Assembly: GCA_026874595.1 (NCBI GenBank)
Contig: CM049313.1
Location: 75,016,659 to 75,080,658 of the forward strand
Length of the DNA: 64,000 nt
From: Sipunculus nudus
Taxonomy: Eukaryota > Annelida > Sipuncula > Golfingiida > Sipunculidae
Direction of reading: 5' to 3'
Numbering within the stretch: position 1 is the first letter of the stretch; each line of letters opens with the position of its first letter. Below the pieces are notes generated by a model. The model worked only from the letters and a program-made list of their open reading frames with translations, searched no databases and was not told the origin of the DNA. Below, in pieces: positions 23,640 to 36,802 of the stretch. A program made the translations under genes and the position numbers.

Positions 23640-26600
23640 TGTTTATGGTACATAAACTTTAATATTATTAGTATATCCAATGTGGAGGAACAAATATATG
23701 GCCATTTGATGAAAGATGGATTTACTGTTAGAATAATGTCAAAATTCCTTTTTAATCAGTATACAATCTAAAGTTTAAATGGTGGGACGACAAATTGTTA
23801 CCAGTTGGTCATTTTCCCTACTGCTGCATTTATACCGACTCTCTGACAATTTTGGCACACTCACATGCACTTAAAAATGCACTGTAGCCCTCGATGTGAT
23901 ATGGGCCATATAAAGTACGCATTATACATGGTGAATCATACATTAATTTGACAACTGAATCTGTTAACAATGTGAGGAAAATAATTCAACAAGAATTCAT
24001 TAAGAGCTGTGTTCTTACATTAGATTTTCCCCCAGTGCTAGATGTTGCTCCATTATTTTACCCATTTCTGTAACAACATCAAGCTGGCTTTCAAGAATGG
24101 TCATGCCCTACAACAACAGCTTATTGATATCTAAATCAAGCCTCACGTTTCTGAGGGCATCTGGCACCTTTACTAATTGAGAAATACCTCCTGTGCTATG
24201 ATTATTATCTTGATGAAAAGCAAGGACATGCTACTACAAGAGATATTAATTCATAATAACTTAATGACTGTATTAAATATATAATTTATTCATACATTCA
24301 TCAATATGCAGAAGTAAAAGGTACTTCACAGACAAAACTTCACAAGACTTAAATTAACATCAATTAGAAAACAAAATTAAATATATGTCACATGAAATAA
24401 AATAATATTAATTGTCAGAATTTCATTAATAATGCGGTGTCCATGCAAACAAACAAAATAGAGATGTTACAACAAATTAAAATATGACTGTCTGCATTTG
24501 AATGTCTGACAAAAATTAATTGCAGCTATGAAAGCCTGTTCCATGAATGAATTTGTAATTTGAGTAAAAATGATTTTAATTTCATGTGTTTTTATTGTAA
24601 ACAAATGTTTTAGTCCTCCTTTCTCCACACTGTACTTACTTCATCGTTCTACACCTTTGCATTTATGTGAATCTACTGAATACCAACATGCCTAAATCAA
24701 ACCTGATTATCACAAATCTTTAAGGAATAATTCCATGTAGATAAATGTTACTTTCACTAACCACATTTTCCTTTTCATCATAGCGCAAACTTATTTGGAA
24801 TTTCATAATAACGATAAATTCAATTTGTGAGCTGTATCTTATAAGCCTATGAAAGTTTCTTAATCATCTGTCAACCATCTCAGTTTGCCTGCCCTAATGC
24901 ATGACTGAAATTAATTAAAATAATTATAACTGAGCTGATTATTATATTTAATTCTACTTTCACCCTTTGTGTCACAATGAACAGATATTTCATGCAATTT
25001 ATTCTGCAAGTCTATTGACAGCTAGTAGAATGGAGTTCCTACATATATATAATGGTTTACCCTGCAGACTCTAAGAAGTCTTTCATCTATCATGAAAATT
25101 AGAACTTTTTGGGAGTATCTAGATAATTTGTATCAGCAAATACTGTCAGGTTCCACCAACCACGCATAATAAAATACTGGCAGTGTCAATGTTTCTTCCA
25201 AAATTACTTATCTTTTATAAAACTGCTCAGTAAAATACAACAAACATGTCTGGCATCAGGGTACAATGACACACATATAACATACTGTAGTTCAAGGAGG
25301 CCCCAGAGGCCTCTCACGGCTTGGCAAACAATGTATAAAATTGATGAGTCCTGTTAGCACACTCATGACAAATAGTATATTTATTCTATCCACATTTTTG
25401 TTAGAAAATCCTGAGAGTGAGAATGTTAAATACACAAAAAGCTATTGGTTACATCATTAGAGGCCGCAAACTGGGTTTATCCAGAACAGATCTACAAGTA
25501 CAACATTTTCTACAACTATCTATCATATCTGTATACTTCAGACAAGTAGTATAAACACTGGATCTGTACTATATAAGCTTATGAGCCTTATAAGTGGAAT
25601 GTATAATTGAAAATGCAAAACTGATGTAAAAGTCTCAGGATCACACTGAGACACACGTATCAGAAATTAAGCAGAATCATAACACTATGAAAATAAGGGC
25701 CGTTGAACACAAGTACACTATATGTCAAACTTGGTGAAGTCACACCCAGAACCATTTTATATTATTTATCCAGTTAAGAACCATATGGACTTGTCCATAC
25801 TGGCCATCTCAAATTAATCCTGGTATCTTTAAACCCATCATTGACACCACTGATCAACCAGACACATGCATGCAACTGTGAAAATGTGCCTCACAACTAG
25901 AGTTATAAGTGGTGCCCCGCAACTGGAGTATCCTCTAGACTTCATGACTGCATCAGTTCCAATGAGAAAACTGTTCCAGCAACACTGATTGACCAGATAT
26001 ATACTTGTAACTGTTTTCTCCGAGATTGTATTCCCAAACTAGGGCTATTAACTGATCTCGCAACTTTGTCAGTTCCATAAATGAACAGCTTCTGTTCCTT
26101 CCTCACTGATGATTAAATTCAAGTAATTAAGTTAATATGGTCTTCAGGTAAAAAGAATACTAAATAAAAGGATATTAAATCTACAATTGGGATGTCTTTT
26201 TCTTATCAGTACATGCTTTTGCTTTCATCACTAATTTTATGGAGGTCTGAAAATACCCATGAAAGCATGCCAAGGAATCTTACTCAACTCAACCAGATAT
26301 AAAGTTCAGTCTTAAATTCCAGCTAAAAAAATCAACTAAAACAAATAATACAATAGACAATATGGATTAATGATAACAAATAATAACTACATTAAATATC
26401 TGCAAATTTTAAAACACAGTCTATAGTATATTGTGTACATGCAGGTTTACATTGAGTTGATACACAATTCTCATTTCATTCCGTAGTACTGCAAGTTTCC
26501 CCTTACTCCCCTTTTATCACTATCACATGATCAATATCACTGCAGTTTAAAATTCCTGTTGACTGTTAACTACTGAAAGGTATCAAACAACTGTCAGCTG

Positions 26601-26665
26601 TACAACAGCATGACTGCTCTGGTCATTCACTTCTGGTTCATTTTCACTTTGAACTTTACATATTT
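23640..26665. other. AT-rich non-coding spacer between exons E and F
   Basis: Three kb without coding signal or recognised repeat. I looked for a further finger exon here and found none. Confidence 0.55.
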
Positions 26666-26669
26666 AATG

Positions 26670-26915
26670 CTATTTATATGGGCTCATGCTCAAGCGACCA
26701 CAGCGATGCACCACACGAAGGTGGCGTGTCAGATTATCTATACGGTTGTACACCACACCACAATGAACACACTGGTGGGACATGCCGATATGTTTGGTTC
26801 TAATATGGCGCCGCACACTAGACTTGTCACAGAACCCTGTACCACACAAGTCACAGCGGAAGCGCCGATCATCAAACGCTGAGGTTGCCTTGCTACTTCC
26901 GCCCTCTTGATTGCT
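26670..26915 (-). CDS. Alternative terminal exon E: C2H2 pair (no internal start codon before the fingers)
   Basis: I found this exon by translating the minus strand in the zinc-finger frame; it has no ATG before its first finger, so ATG-based scans miss it. The acceptor GTTTGTTCTAG|AGC AAT CAA is phase 0. It adds 81 residues (SNQEGGSSKATSAFDDRRFRC...). Finger 1 is CDLCGTGFCDKSSVRRH-x4-H and finger 2 is CVHCGVVYNRIDNLTRH-x4-H; both have canonical spacing. Helix residues are D/S/S/R and R/D/N/R at -1/2/3/6. The tail is CGRLSMSPYK and a TAG stop. An ATTAAA hexamer lies immediately after the stop. Open frames overlapping this exon in other phases are shadows. Confidence 0.88.
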   Translation of the reverse strand, partial: SNQEGGSSKATSAFDDRRFRCDLCGTGFCDKSSVRRHIRTKHIGMSHQCVHCGVVYNRIDNLTRHLRVVHRCGRLSMSPYK

Positions 26916-26929
26916 CTAGAACAAACAAA

Positions 26930-29900
26930 CAAGGAGAGACGTGTCAGGGATTTTGTGGTGTAGATTGCACACCAAGTACACTAACTACACCTAGTACTAC
27001 AGCACATGCATACCAAAACATTGGGCCATTACCATATAACCACCATAGTGCTTTCATACTTCAACAGTGGCCCATGCTGATTGATGACAATTTAACAGCA
27101 CAAAAAAATTGACAGCCTCCTCCTGTTCCAACCTGGCTGTGACCACAGTTAACTCAGTAGCAGGGATCTGTATTAGTCTGTATACCTGTATTTATCAAAT
27201 GTTATTTGTCTCTATGTCCATGTTTGTTTTTCCTGCTGGTCAGTCACCCCCTACTGAAAACAGAAGAATATCAAGGTGCTAGGACATTTGATAGTAGAAC
27301 CCCGGTATTATGTTTAAGATTATTGGCAAACCAAAAGTGTAATTTGTGCTAGTAAGTCTACTTATTTTGGTATAATCTGAAAACTGCATTCTACAAAAGT
27401 CTTTGCATAAACAGGTTTCAATTATTTCAAGGCCACTGATCTTTCTTATGCTGGTCAGTTATGTTGATATTAATTTCTGTGCACTTTAACAATATTTACA
27501 TTTTATGTAATTCATAATAAATTTATAGTTTCCCTTCTATGACACTGGGATACAAAAATGATATACAGGTTTTAATCATTTGAAGGGAACCACAGTTACA
27601 GACACAAACAGACGTGATCAGCAAAACTGCGAAGAAATATGCTGTATCTCTAAGTAGATAAAATGAAGTAACCAGGCAATCAGTTTGCTAAATGCCATAA
27701 ATTTGATAATGAAGTGGGAACTCTCTCCATGATTCAGTTTTTACCTGCTTGTTACACTAATAGATTTTTAAGTTGATCAGCACCTTTTCATACAAAACAC
27801 ATAAACATTGACAGAGGAGACTGATTACCGGAAGACTTGTTGAATATTCATTGATTTGGCTTTTAATACCTGAAATCTATAATAATATGAATATTAATAC
27901 ACACACACATGCATACACAATCTATTCAAAAGAGTAAAATATAAAGAAAAGACCTTTGCATTTCAATAAACAGATTTTGAAAACAAAACATCTAGAGAAA
28001 ATAGGGTTTTATTTCAGCTTATTGCTCATTTAAAGATGAATCTTGTTAAATATTTACAAGATTTACATGTGAACACAAACTTTGATAGAACAGAGTGATA
28101 TTTAACAACTAGTAAAACAAAAAGGAGAATTTTACATAAATCATTTATAAATCAAATTATGCTCAACAAAACACCAGTTAACAACTATCAGACACACTAA
28201 AAGCTGCCGAAGAAACAATAGCACAAATCAACTGAATCATCAATGAAGGATACAATAAGGTACAAGGCCAGAATCTTCCCTCAGTGTCGTTGTACTATCA
28301 CAGATACATATTTGGCAGAATCAAATATGGGACACACTGAACTGCTGAACTACATAATGTCAAAGCTGCCTATGTTATCAAAATTTGATATACAAGTCTT
28401 ATACAAGGGTTGCCTTTTTTTATGTCTCATAACAGTTGCAAAATGGTCATTTCTTTTATTTATATTACAGATAGAAACCTTTTTCTTTGTAACACACTGA
28501 ATAAACTGCTATACTTATATGGCTGAACATGGATATAATGTTGTAAACATGCAAAATAGCAGCTGTGAAGGGCAAAATATCAGCAGCTGAGCTGACATGA
28601 AAGTCAATTTTAAGCAGGATAAGGCTACTGCGAATAATTCACTTACCAAAATGATAAGTCAAAGGACTGCAGGTGTCTATTTTGTGTCTATCCAATATGA
28701 TTTTAATGCTTACTTTCATTTGTGTAGCACTCAAAGTGTGCTAATCTAGGGGTCCTCAGATCTTTGGATCTTGTGTTTTGCTGTACAGCATGACATTAAA
28801 TTTATGATTCTGGTCACAAACTAAAGAAACTGGGAAAAATACATTATGATAACATAAGACCTATAGGCTGTTAGAAAAACTCGTTTCTATGGAAACTTTC
28901 ATTTAATGGATTTTGACTATATATAAGACGAGTACCAACCCAAATTTGGGCTGTTAAGAGTATTTTCGGATTTCCAAATGGGATCGATCAACACAATGAA
29001 AAAGACCTGGAAAGGTGGACCCTCACATGTTCTTACCCTTTGTTTGTTGAGACAACTTTTTGTTATATCATTCACTGTTGACCTTGTCATCATACCAACC
29101 TTCATTTAATCTAATTTAATTATCAAATCCTCACCCTAATTGCATTCTATTTATGAGACTTACAATCATATTACAAAAAAGAAACCACTTTGGTTAATCC
29201 TCCTGCAAGTTATTTTCCATGACTTATCCTCTAAGATGCAGGTGAAAGTTTTGATGAAGCTAAAAATAGGTCTAATGTAAAATGACTTTTGATCAGTCTC
29301 CAATTTGCGTATTTACTGCCACTGAAAATTATCTTGAAGACTGTCAGCAGTTCCTCAAAAATGAGGCTATGGTTTCAGTCAGCTCAGCTTGTATTAAATA
29401 AAAGAGAATAACCCATATCTGAAAATTACGTATGCAAATATGAACATATTCTCATTAAACACTCCGGTTCAGGGAGGAAAAAACTCCATCTGGCAATAAC
29501 TTTGCGTCAATTAAGATCATTATCCCTAATAAAAAAGAGAACTGGATCCATCGCCTATCCAGACTCATGCCCTTGATTTAAATAAAGGGAATAAAATTGG
29601 TAAGGGAATAAAATTGGTATGAGAAAGATATAAATATACAAATATTTCCAATTAAAAGCATTATTTTTTTGCGTATATACTGCATTTGCAAAAGCATCTT
29701 CTGTAAACATCAATATATTCTATGTCAGGGTGGATATAATTGTGAAGACGTGGAACTAAGCAAATTAATGGGCCTGATTTAGACCCAACCATCAAGTTTT
29801 CACTACCTGCTTTGCGTCATAAATATATCAATATATCAAATTTTTCTTTACCATTCCTTTTGTAGCACTGAGACATCTAAAGAGCACAGTATCCTCATCA

Positions 29901-30545
29901 CACAGGTATTAACCTTATCATTAAACAGACACACATTTACTGAAGGCGTCCTAAGAAGAAACCTCTTTTGTCAATATCAACTTTTCAGAACCCTTATCAA
30001 CAAGAATAAAGGGTAGTCCTTTTTCTCATTTTTTACATACAAAAATACATAACAAAGAGTATATGAATATCTTGCAATGGCTGTGATCTGGAAAACCATT
30101 CTACACAATGGTAAAAGAATTATTTTGAAGTCTTCATAACATTCAACACATTGAAAGATCTGAATGAGCTACAGAAAACTATGAAACTATGTTTTAAATG
30201 AAAGCTTTCATCCTTTTCAACAGCAATAAATGTCTCAAAAGTCAACAAGTGAAAAACAGTGCAACCAAAACATAAAAGATTTAAACTCTCCTGAGAATCA
30301 ACTAGGATGGGTGCTTATGCACATCGGCTTGTTTATACAAAATTTAAAACCATTGGATTAATTACTTCTCACTTCAAATATGTACAGATATATCCAAACT
30401 CATAAAGTCAAACCACTGAAAGGTGTTTATAAAATAAGTCATCAACTGTAACAACATCATAATACTTTTATGAGACTTAATTTAACACACTAAAAGATGT
30501 TTGGAAGGAAGGAGTGCAATTTCTTCTTATAAAAGTTGCGTTATA
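26930..30545. other. AT-rich non-coding spacer between exons D and E
   Basis: No coding signal or recognised repeat family in 3.6 kb; an additional finger exon was looked for and not seen. Confidence 0.55.
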
Positions 30546-30546
30546 A

Positions 30547-30552
30547 TTTATT
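30547..30552 (-). terminator. Candidate poly(A) signal for exon D
   Basis: AATAAA on the minus strand, about 60 nt downstream of the exon D stop codon. The position is plausible, but hexamers are common by chance in DNA this AT-rich. Confidence 0.35.
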
Positions 30553-30611
30553 GCGTTTCCACCTCTAAAAAGGCAATTGTGTAAGAATATTTTAAAGAGC
30601 CATGTAGTTCG

Positions 30612-30896
30612 CTATGTGCCTGCTTGCCAGTTTTTATGCGCGGAGTACCCCGGTGAGGCTGGGTGTGTGAAGTGTAGTCGCTTGATATGCTCTGCCAGGC
30701 AATCTTTGCGGTCATACATCTTGTAACAGATGTGACAACAAAACTTGGCCCCCACATGCTTGGCCAAAACATGTCTCTGCATCACGTGCTTGTGGCCATA
30801 CACGGCATCACACATGGGGCATTTGAACTTTCTTCCCTCAGCAGTTTCCACTGTTGTATTCAGGTTTTTCACATATTTCAACAGGTCCTCACACAT
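30612..30896 (-). CDS. Alternative terminal exon D: C2H2 pair
   Basis: The acceptor TTTGCCAG|ATG TGT GAG is phase 0; the exon adds 94 residues. A 24-residue lead (MCEDLLKYVKNLNTTVE...) precedes two canonical fingers: CPMCDAVYGHKHVMQRH-x4-H and CHICYKMYDRKDCLAEH-x4-H. Helix residues at -1/2/3/6 are H/H/V/R and R/D/C/E. A 19-residue tail follows. An AATAAA hexamer lies on the minus strand at 30552-30547, about 60 nt after the stop, and is the best poly(A) candidate seen for any exon. The intron just upstream carries a degenerate repeat of TGAACA/TTCA palindromes. Confidence 0.9.
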   Translation of the reverse strand: MCEDLLKYVKNLNTTVETAEGRKFKCPMCDAVYGHKHVMQRHVLAKHVGAKFCCHICYKMYDRKDCLAEHIKRLHFTHPASPGYSAHKNWQAGT

Positions 30897-30979
30897 CTGG
30901 CAAAGACAGAGATGGAAAACCCCAGGTTAACTCAGTCTTTCCAGATCGGTTATCTATACAGAGCAAAATGTGAAACGTT

Positions 30980-31260
30980 CAAAATCTCAAATGAACAGTT
31001 CACATGGCACAGATGAACAGTTCATAGAATGTGAACAATTCACTGAGCAGATGTGAACAATTCACATAAGACAAGTGAACAGTTTATAGAACACAAGTGA
31101 GCATTTCACACAGGAAATTAGTATGTGAACAGACAATTTAGTATATGCGAATGCTCAAGTCAAAACTGGATATGTGAAATGTTCATTTAGCACATGGAAG
31201 AGTCCACAAATGTGAACGGCTAACTTTGCACAAATGAACAATTCATGTGGAATGTTTCCA
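30980..31260. repeat. Degenerate repeat of TGAACANTTCA palindromes upstream of exon D
   Basis: Units of roughly 25-30 bp contain ATGAACAGTTCA, GTGAACAATTCAC, GTGAACAGTTTA and related forms, at least eight times. It begins about 80 bp upstream of the exon D acceptor, in the intron. Confidence 0.75.
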
Positions 31261-31269
31261 GGTGTACTC

Positions 31270-34200
31270 CTTGTATTAATTTAAGTTTTTAATCTTAGTT
31301 CTTACAGTAACAAGCAGAAAGCTCAGGCTGTGAGATTATAAGCTAATGAGCTGGGGAAAGAAATTAGTAAAGATTTAAGCAAAATCAACTTTATTTGAAA
31401 CCTTGAAAGCAAAGCATTCTTAAGTAATCACATGGTTGTTTCACTGGGAACATATAAAAGCCATATTCTAGAAAATTCAGTCCAACCACACTTAAGAACT
31501 TCAAATATGGTATGCAGAGGGGGCTGATTCTTAAGGGATTGTTAGGTTTTCTTCAGTGGTACAAGCATCTATCCCATCAAGATAAAACTATTTAATTCAG
31601 GTAATTACAAGACACATTAAAAGCTCATTAAGACAAAAAAATGACAATCATGACTAAAACCTGATAATTTACCTGCAGATTTACTCCTTGCTAAATCCTT
31701 TTTTTCTTTGAGTACAGCTGCCATCTCAATTTACTGAAGTACAATCAAAGTCCCAGGTACCACAATAAAACTTTCAACACTTGACAGTTCGCTCATGGCA
31801 AAAATTATTGATTTGAAGATTTACAGAGTACTGCATCAGTTTGTCAAACAGGCATATGTTACTGTTTTGCAGTAATACATTTATAAGGGATGACCATTTG
31901 TACTTATATGTGATCTGAAGACTCTGAAGGTGGTTCTTTGCATTTAATTGATTTATCAGTTTCTGTTACTAAATTTATTCTACAGGCATTTCAATCTGTG
32001 ACAACATCAGTTAGAGGCTAAGCACCAGCCGACTAAAAGACCCATATCACATTAAATTTCATTTAGCCAATTTTTAGGAAGAAATACTGTTTGGTTTAGT
32101 GAGACTATCATGTTTTTATGTGCTGAAAAGCAGTGAGCCATTTCATTTTTTTTTCATTTGCAAAAAAGCAGTGTGCCATATCCATGATTTTTTATCTCTA
32201 TTTAATGCCAATGAGATTAAAGGGCAGAAAAAATAAAAAAGATGTGTTCTTTAAATTAAAGTTAAAAGTATAATATATAAATCAGGCCATGTCTGTCATA
32301 AGTTTATGAAACCGCAAAGTTGATGAAGGGTATCCTGGGGAGAGTGCCCAACAGTTCCTGGCTGTCAGAGCGACTCATCAGAATCTGACTGATAATAAGC
32401 AATGGAAGCCAGACTGTTGTTATATGCCCTAACACCAGCAGGATATAGGTCTGTTGAATTGACTGGGGGGTCCATAAAAATCATGACATCAAACTTCAGT
32501 CCAACAGCTCCCCTAGTTTTACATCACTAAGTATCTGAAAAATGTTGACCAATTTACTTTCGTCTAACTGACCTGATCACATAACATCACGACTTATTAT
32601 TATCATAATAAACATGGAATTTTATTGATAAATTAAGAAAAAAAAATATTCAAAAGCACACAGCTATAAAACTGACTTCTTTCATAAACACCAATGGAAA
32701 ATCTTCCGAAAAATTAAAATTTCTTCAACTTTGTAAATGTAGTAAATCGATACACCCATCTGAACACATATTTGTTTTTTGTATTTTTTTATCCCTTTCT
32801 TTTGTTGTACAATTCTAGGCTTTGCATGTCACAAATGAACAGATCACATTCAAGATCTTGAACTTGCATGCTCCAAGAACAAATGTAAAATTTCATAGAC
32901 TTCCATTTATGCAGCAGCAATTATGTAAAACTAGACAACGGACTAGCAACACTTTAACAAGCCTTTATTAATCAGATATATAAAAGCATTCAAATATTTG
33001 AACTAGCCATTTTTTCATCAAAATGTTCCAGGATGCTGTGATGAAGAGTCCATGTTCCTGCATTCAGTCTCACCTGGAATAAAGGACAGCAGTCCCAATA
33101 ACAAGCCTGTCTGCAGATAATAACAGTTGCAGAGATGGTCCTTATTACCATTAACTGAATGCTAAATGCATGAAGAAACAAGAAATGTTGCAATCTTAAC
33201 AATAAATCCTTTTGTTCAGTCACACGTATGCATCTCCGTCACTTGTACTCCTTATGCAAATGTAGAAAAAAGTTGAATCAAAAAGATGTAGAAATAGAAC
33301 ATCACTGCCCGCAGGGAACAAAGGGCTCTCACAGCCCATGTACATGAACATGAACACTAATTTAGAGAGCAAATACATTGCCTACCAGACTGTGGAACTA
33401 AAATTATCATAAAAAATATACACCTTCTTGCCTTTTAAAAATCAATTTAACATTATATCCCATCATAAATAGGAATAATTAAGAAATAACAATCACTAAA
33501 CATTAATTCATGCTCATGGTAATATCATGCCATATTAAGCATGCACAGACCTCTGAAGACAACAGCTTGACTCCAGATTATGTGCTATGTTTTAGATTTT
33601 GAGTTGTATAGTTCATATTCACATGTTGTACTTAGTATTCATTTTATAAATGATGTAACTGTAAGTACTTAGTTCCTTAATCCTAATCATTAGCTTGTAA
33701 ATTGTCTACTGTAATATATATGACAGTCCTTGAAAGAAGATGTCCCTGACAGAGACTTAAATACATTTGTATTTTTTGTTCAAATGAAATTATTTGAAGT
33801 ACAGTACTACTCTTGTGTATTGCCAACAACGTAATTGGAGGGAATATGAGGACTGTCAGTCCTCTTTTACCTGACAGATGTTATTCTACTTGATATTTTT
33901 AAAATGTTCCCAATATATAGCAGAACAGATAAGTTTTGAACATATCAATGATGTCCTAGAGTCCTTTCAGAAAAAGCAAACATTTTTTTACTGGATTTAG
34001 GAAGAAGACAGGACATATGGTTTCCCATGGCTATCCATTATGTTCCATATCCATATATATACATATATGTGATTATATATTTTCCTATGATCTGTAACAC
34101 ATCTCAAACATGTAAGGTCATGACAGAATCCTATTCAGAAGTGCTGAACCATGAACACATTTCTTAAAAGAGAATTTCTCTGCTTCATATTCCTATATTC

Positions 34201-34275
34201 ATGGAATTCTCGACAATTATCTGACATCAAAGGAATGTGAAAACAAGAGACATTCCATCTGCCTAATCTTACAAA
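31270..34275. other. AT-rich non-coding spacer between exons C and D
   Basis: No coding signal or recognised repeat family seen. Confidence 0.55.
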
Positions 34276-34280
34276 TAATA

Positions 34281-34508
34281 CTAGGAATGCACTTTTTTAA
34301 CATGGTTGGCCAGGAGGTCTTTTCTGTGGTAGGAATTTGTGCAGTGTGGACAACAGAACTTGAAGCCGGAGTGCCTACTTATGATGTGCCTCTTGGCTGT
34401 GTTGCGTGTAGCATAGAATGAGCCAATAACACAAAATGGACACTTGTACTTCCTCCCCTCTGGTGTATCCACCTCAATCACGCCAAAGTTAGTTGGTTCT
34501 TCAGTTAT
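34281..34508 (-). CDS. Alternative terminal exon C: C2H2 pair with a wide first finger
   Basis: The acceptor TTTTACTAG|ATA ACT GAA is phase 0; the exon adds 75 residues (ITEEPTNFGVIEV...). Finger 1 is CPFC followed by 14 residues before the first His (VIGSFYATRNTAKRH), two more than standard, and then H-x4-H. It may fold with a bulge, or bind DNA poorly. Finger 2 (CPHCTNSYHRKDLLANH-x4-H) is canonical. The exon ends only one Ser after the last zinc-binding His (KKVHS), so there is essentially no tail. The segment EGRKYKCP just before finger 1 resembles EGRKFKCP in exon D, which suggests common ancestry of C and D. Confidence 0.86.
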   Translation of the reverse strand: MTEEPTNFGVIEVDTPEGRKYKCPFCVIGSFYATRNTAKRHIISRHSGFKFCCPHCTNSYHRKDLLANHVKKVHS

Positions 34509-35056
34509 CTAGTAAAATAAAACAGAACTAAACCAGTTTTATCTCATGGTTAGCACCCAGGGAATAAAGAACTAGACGACAAGTGAAAAAGAAACCTAGC
34601 AGCGAAGTATTATGAACCACATATGCATGCCACACAACCTTTGAAATCCCCCTCGTTTTTTCTTTAAACATGCCTGTAATCCTCTTATATCATAACTGTG
34701 CCCACTTTCAAACACTGACATTAAAATCAGCCATGTTCATCAACTGCAAAGAGATTTACTTGGAGAACTTTATTTCAACTAAAATTAATACTTTCTAGAA
34801 CTACTTATCTTCCAATCTTCCAATTTTACTTTACACAGTCAATTTTCCCACTCAACTTGCTGTGATGAGTAAAAACTTAAAAGATTAAAAATATATCTAC
34901 TGAATAAAGCCAGAATAAGTTGGAGAATATATTGAGCATTCATTAAGGAACAAGAAACCAACTACCAAACATGGCAGAAGACAATGTTAGTAAAAGATTT
35001 TAAGAAAAGTAAAATTAATTTAATAAGGCAAAATCGGATTGCCAAAGATGCATACC

Positions 35057-35308
35057 CTACTGTTTGCTGTCAGAGGGGACAGGAGCAGAAGACGGGAAGG
35101 TGGCCGGATGTTTTCGAGCCACATGCTCCGCAAGGCTGTCAGTCCGCAGTGTGCTAAAGGAACAGAGGTAGCACTTGTGTTGGACCCCTCGATGCTTCTG
35201 CTTATGGCGCCACATACTGGTGTAACTCATCATAAAGCTCTTCTCACAAAGGGAGCAATAACGGAGAGTCCTGGTGGAGGTTGGGGTGCCCTTCGTCACG
35301 GAGTCACT
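35057..35308 (-). CDS. Alternative terminal exon B: C2H2 pair
   Basis: The acceptor CTCTGTCAG|AGT GAC TCC is phase 0; the exon adds 83 residues starting SDSVTKGTP. Finger 1 (CSLC, core FMMSYTSM, H-x3-H) has the same 13-residue Cys-His spacing as exon A, and the same SMWRH sequence. Finger 2 is CYLC...RTDSLAEH-x4-H, helix R/D/S/E at -1/2/3/6. The tail after the fingers is a short Pro/Ser-rich stretch ending DSKQ. It lies 1.5 kb downstream of exon A and 0.55 kb upstream of exon C. An AG two bases further in (CAGAG) would break the frame, so the first AG is the likely acceptor. Confidence 0.87.
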   Translation of the reverse strand, partial: SDSVTKGTPTSTRTLRYCSLCEKSFMMSYTSMWRHKQKHRGVQHKCYLCSFSTLRTDSLAEHVARKHPATFPSSAPVPSDSKQ

Positions 35309-35319
35309 CTGACAGAGCA

Positions 35320-36795
35320 GAACAAGACTGTGTGTAAGTCACCACAGGGCATAACCCACACCTCCAACCAGGCATCATTCTTTCATCAATGTATCAAATT
35401 AGACCAGTTTGTCATGTTATTTTAATCACCATCTTTTAAGACAGTATTCCTACAGTTCCAAGGCATGTTAGCAAATTGTTATGCCTATCTGGACTATTTC
35501 TGGTAGCTCTATCTAAATTACTTATCAAAGCTGCATTTCCCCCAACAAATGTGAATATAAAGAATGACTATGTAAAAGCATGCAGTTGAACTTGCTTTCT
35601 TCTGTAGAAAAACCCTCAGCTTCATATAAGACCGGGACCTCTCATGAGTTGTAATTCAACAAATATGTAAACAAGACTTCAAATGTGATAATGTAAATTG
35701 TTAATTATCTAGCGAATGACTCTAGAGTTAACATACATGTATGCACTGCACAACACACCTGTAAATTTACACTACTTCACCTCACAGATCACCAGCTACC
35801 CTGATAACATGGTTAATCTCCCAACAATTCAAACTAAAAATACTGCTAAATATTTATAAAACTTTATGGCATCATGTACTTGGTCTATCGGTAAAAACTT
35901 CCATCATTATCAATACTGTTTTGCCTTTTGATTTTCTTTGTCCTTGTATTTTCAACTAGTCAGCTTATCTTTGTCCAGGCATAAAGTTTACCAGGTGCCT
36001 CCGTAGAGAGCATTATATGGCCCTGATTCTGGACTTGAGTATTACAGCTACACTAATTTAGGGTTAAGATTTCATTATAATCTTCAGATGATAACACAGA
36101 AACAAGGTCAAACAAAACAAGATAACGTAATACCAGGTTGGATTACTATATTTTAATTGTGCATAGTACTTAACATTCAGAACAACAATAACACAACACA
36201 GTACACCTGTGTCATCCACAAACACATCTGAAGGATTTTCATGCGACAAGTCAAGTAAACACCGACTATATCATAATTAATCAAGCCTGAAGCATTAAGC
36301 AATCATCACTTTTGGTCAATATCATTAACCATCACTCATTCTTTTATTAATAACAATGACTGTGCAAGAATTTATGACATTGCTCCATATATGTGAAGAA
36401 GCTATTGTCAAATCTGATTTGTGTCCATAATACCAGGGACTGATAGAGTTGCAGTGAAGGTATAAATATCAATAATATCAAAACAATGTTTGATGATTTC
36501 CACAATTCACAACCTTCAACCTCTCATCTTGAATAAACATTAAAACCCAAGTATACAATCAAGGTAATCGGTGCGTGAGGTAAATATTATTAATATTCAA
36601 TTATATATTTCACAGACACAATATTGTCTCCACAATGCACTTTATCCCATATAAACACGATCAGGAGCTACAAAATGTGCAGCCTCTAATTAGTATAAAT
36701 ACGAGCAACTTGGTGGATCTATTCATAGTAGTTTGTTCAATTATAGCTCTGTTTGTCCTTTAATTAATATGTGGCACCTTTACAAAGAAAGTTCT
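35320..36795. other. Non-coding spacer between exons A and B
   Basis: No coding signal or recognised repeat seen. Confidence 0.5.
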
Positions 36796-36802
36796 TTTGT
36801 GT

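Noticed and set aside
26738-26932. 64-codon minus-strand frame overlapping exon E
   Set aside because: It is in a different frame from the zinc-finger pair and destroys the Cys/His pattern; a shadow.
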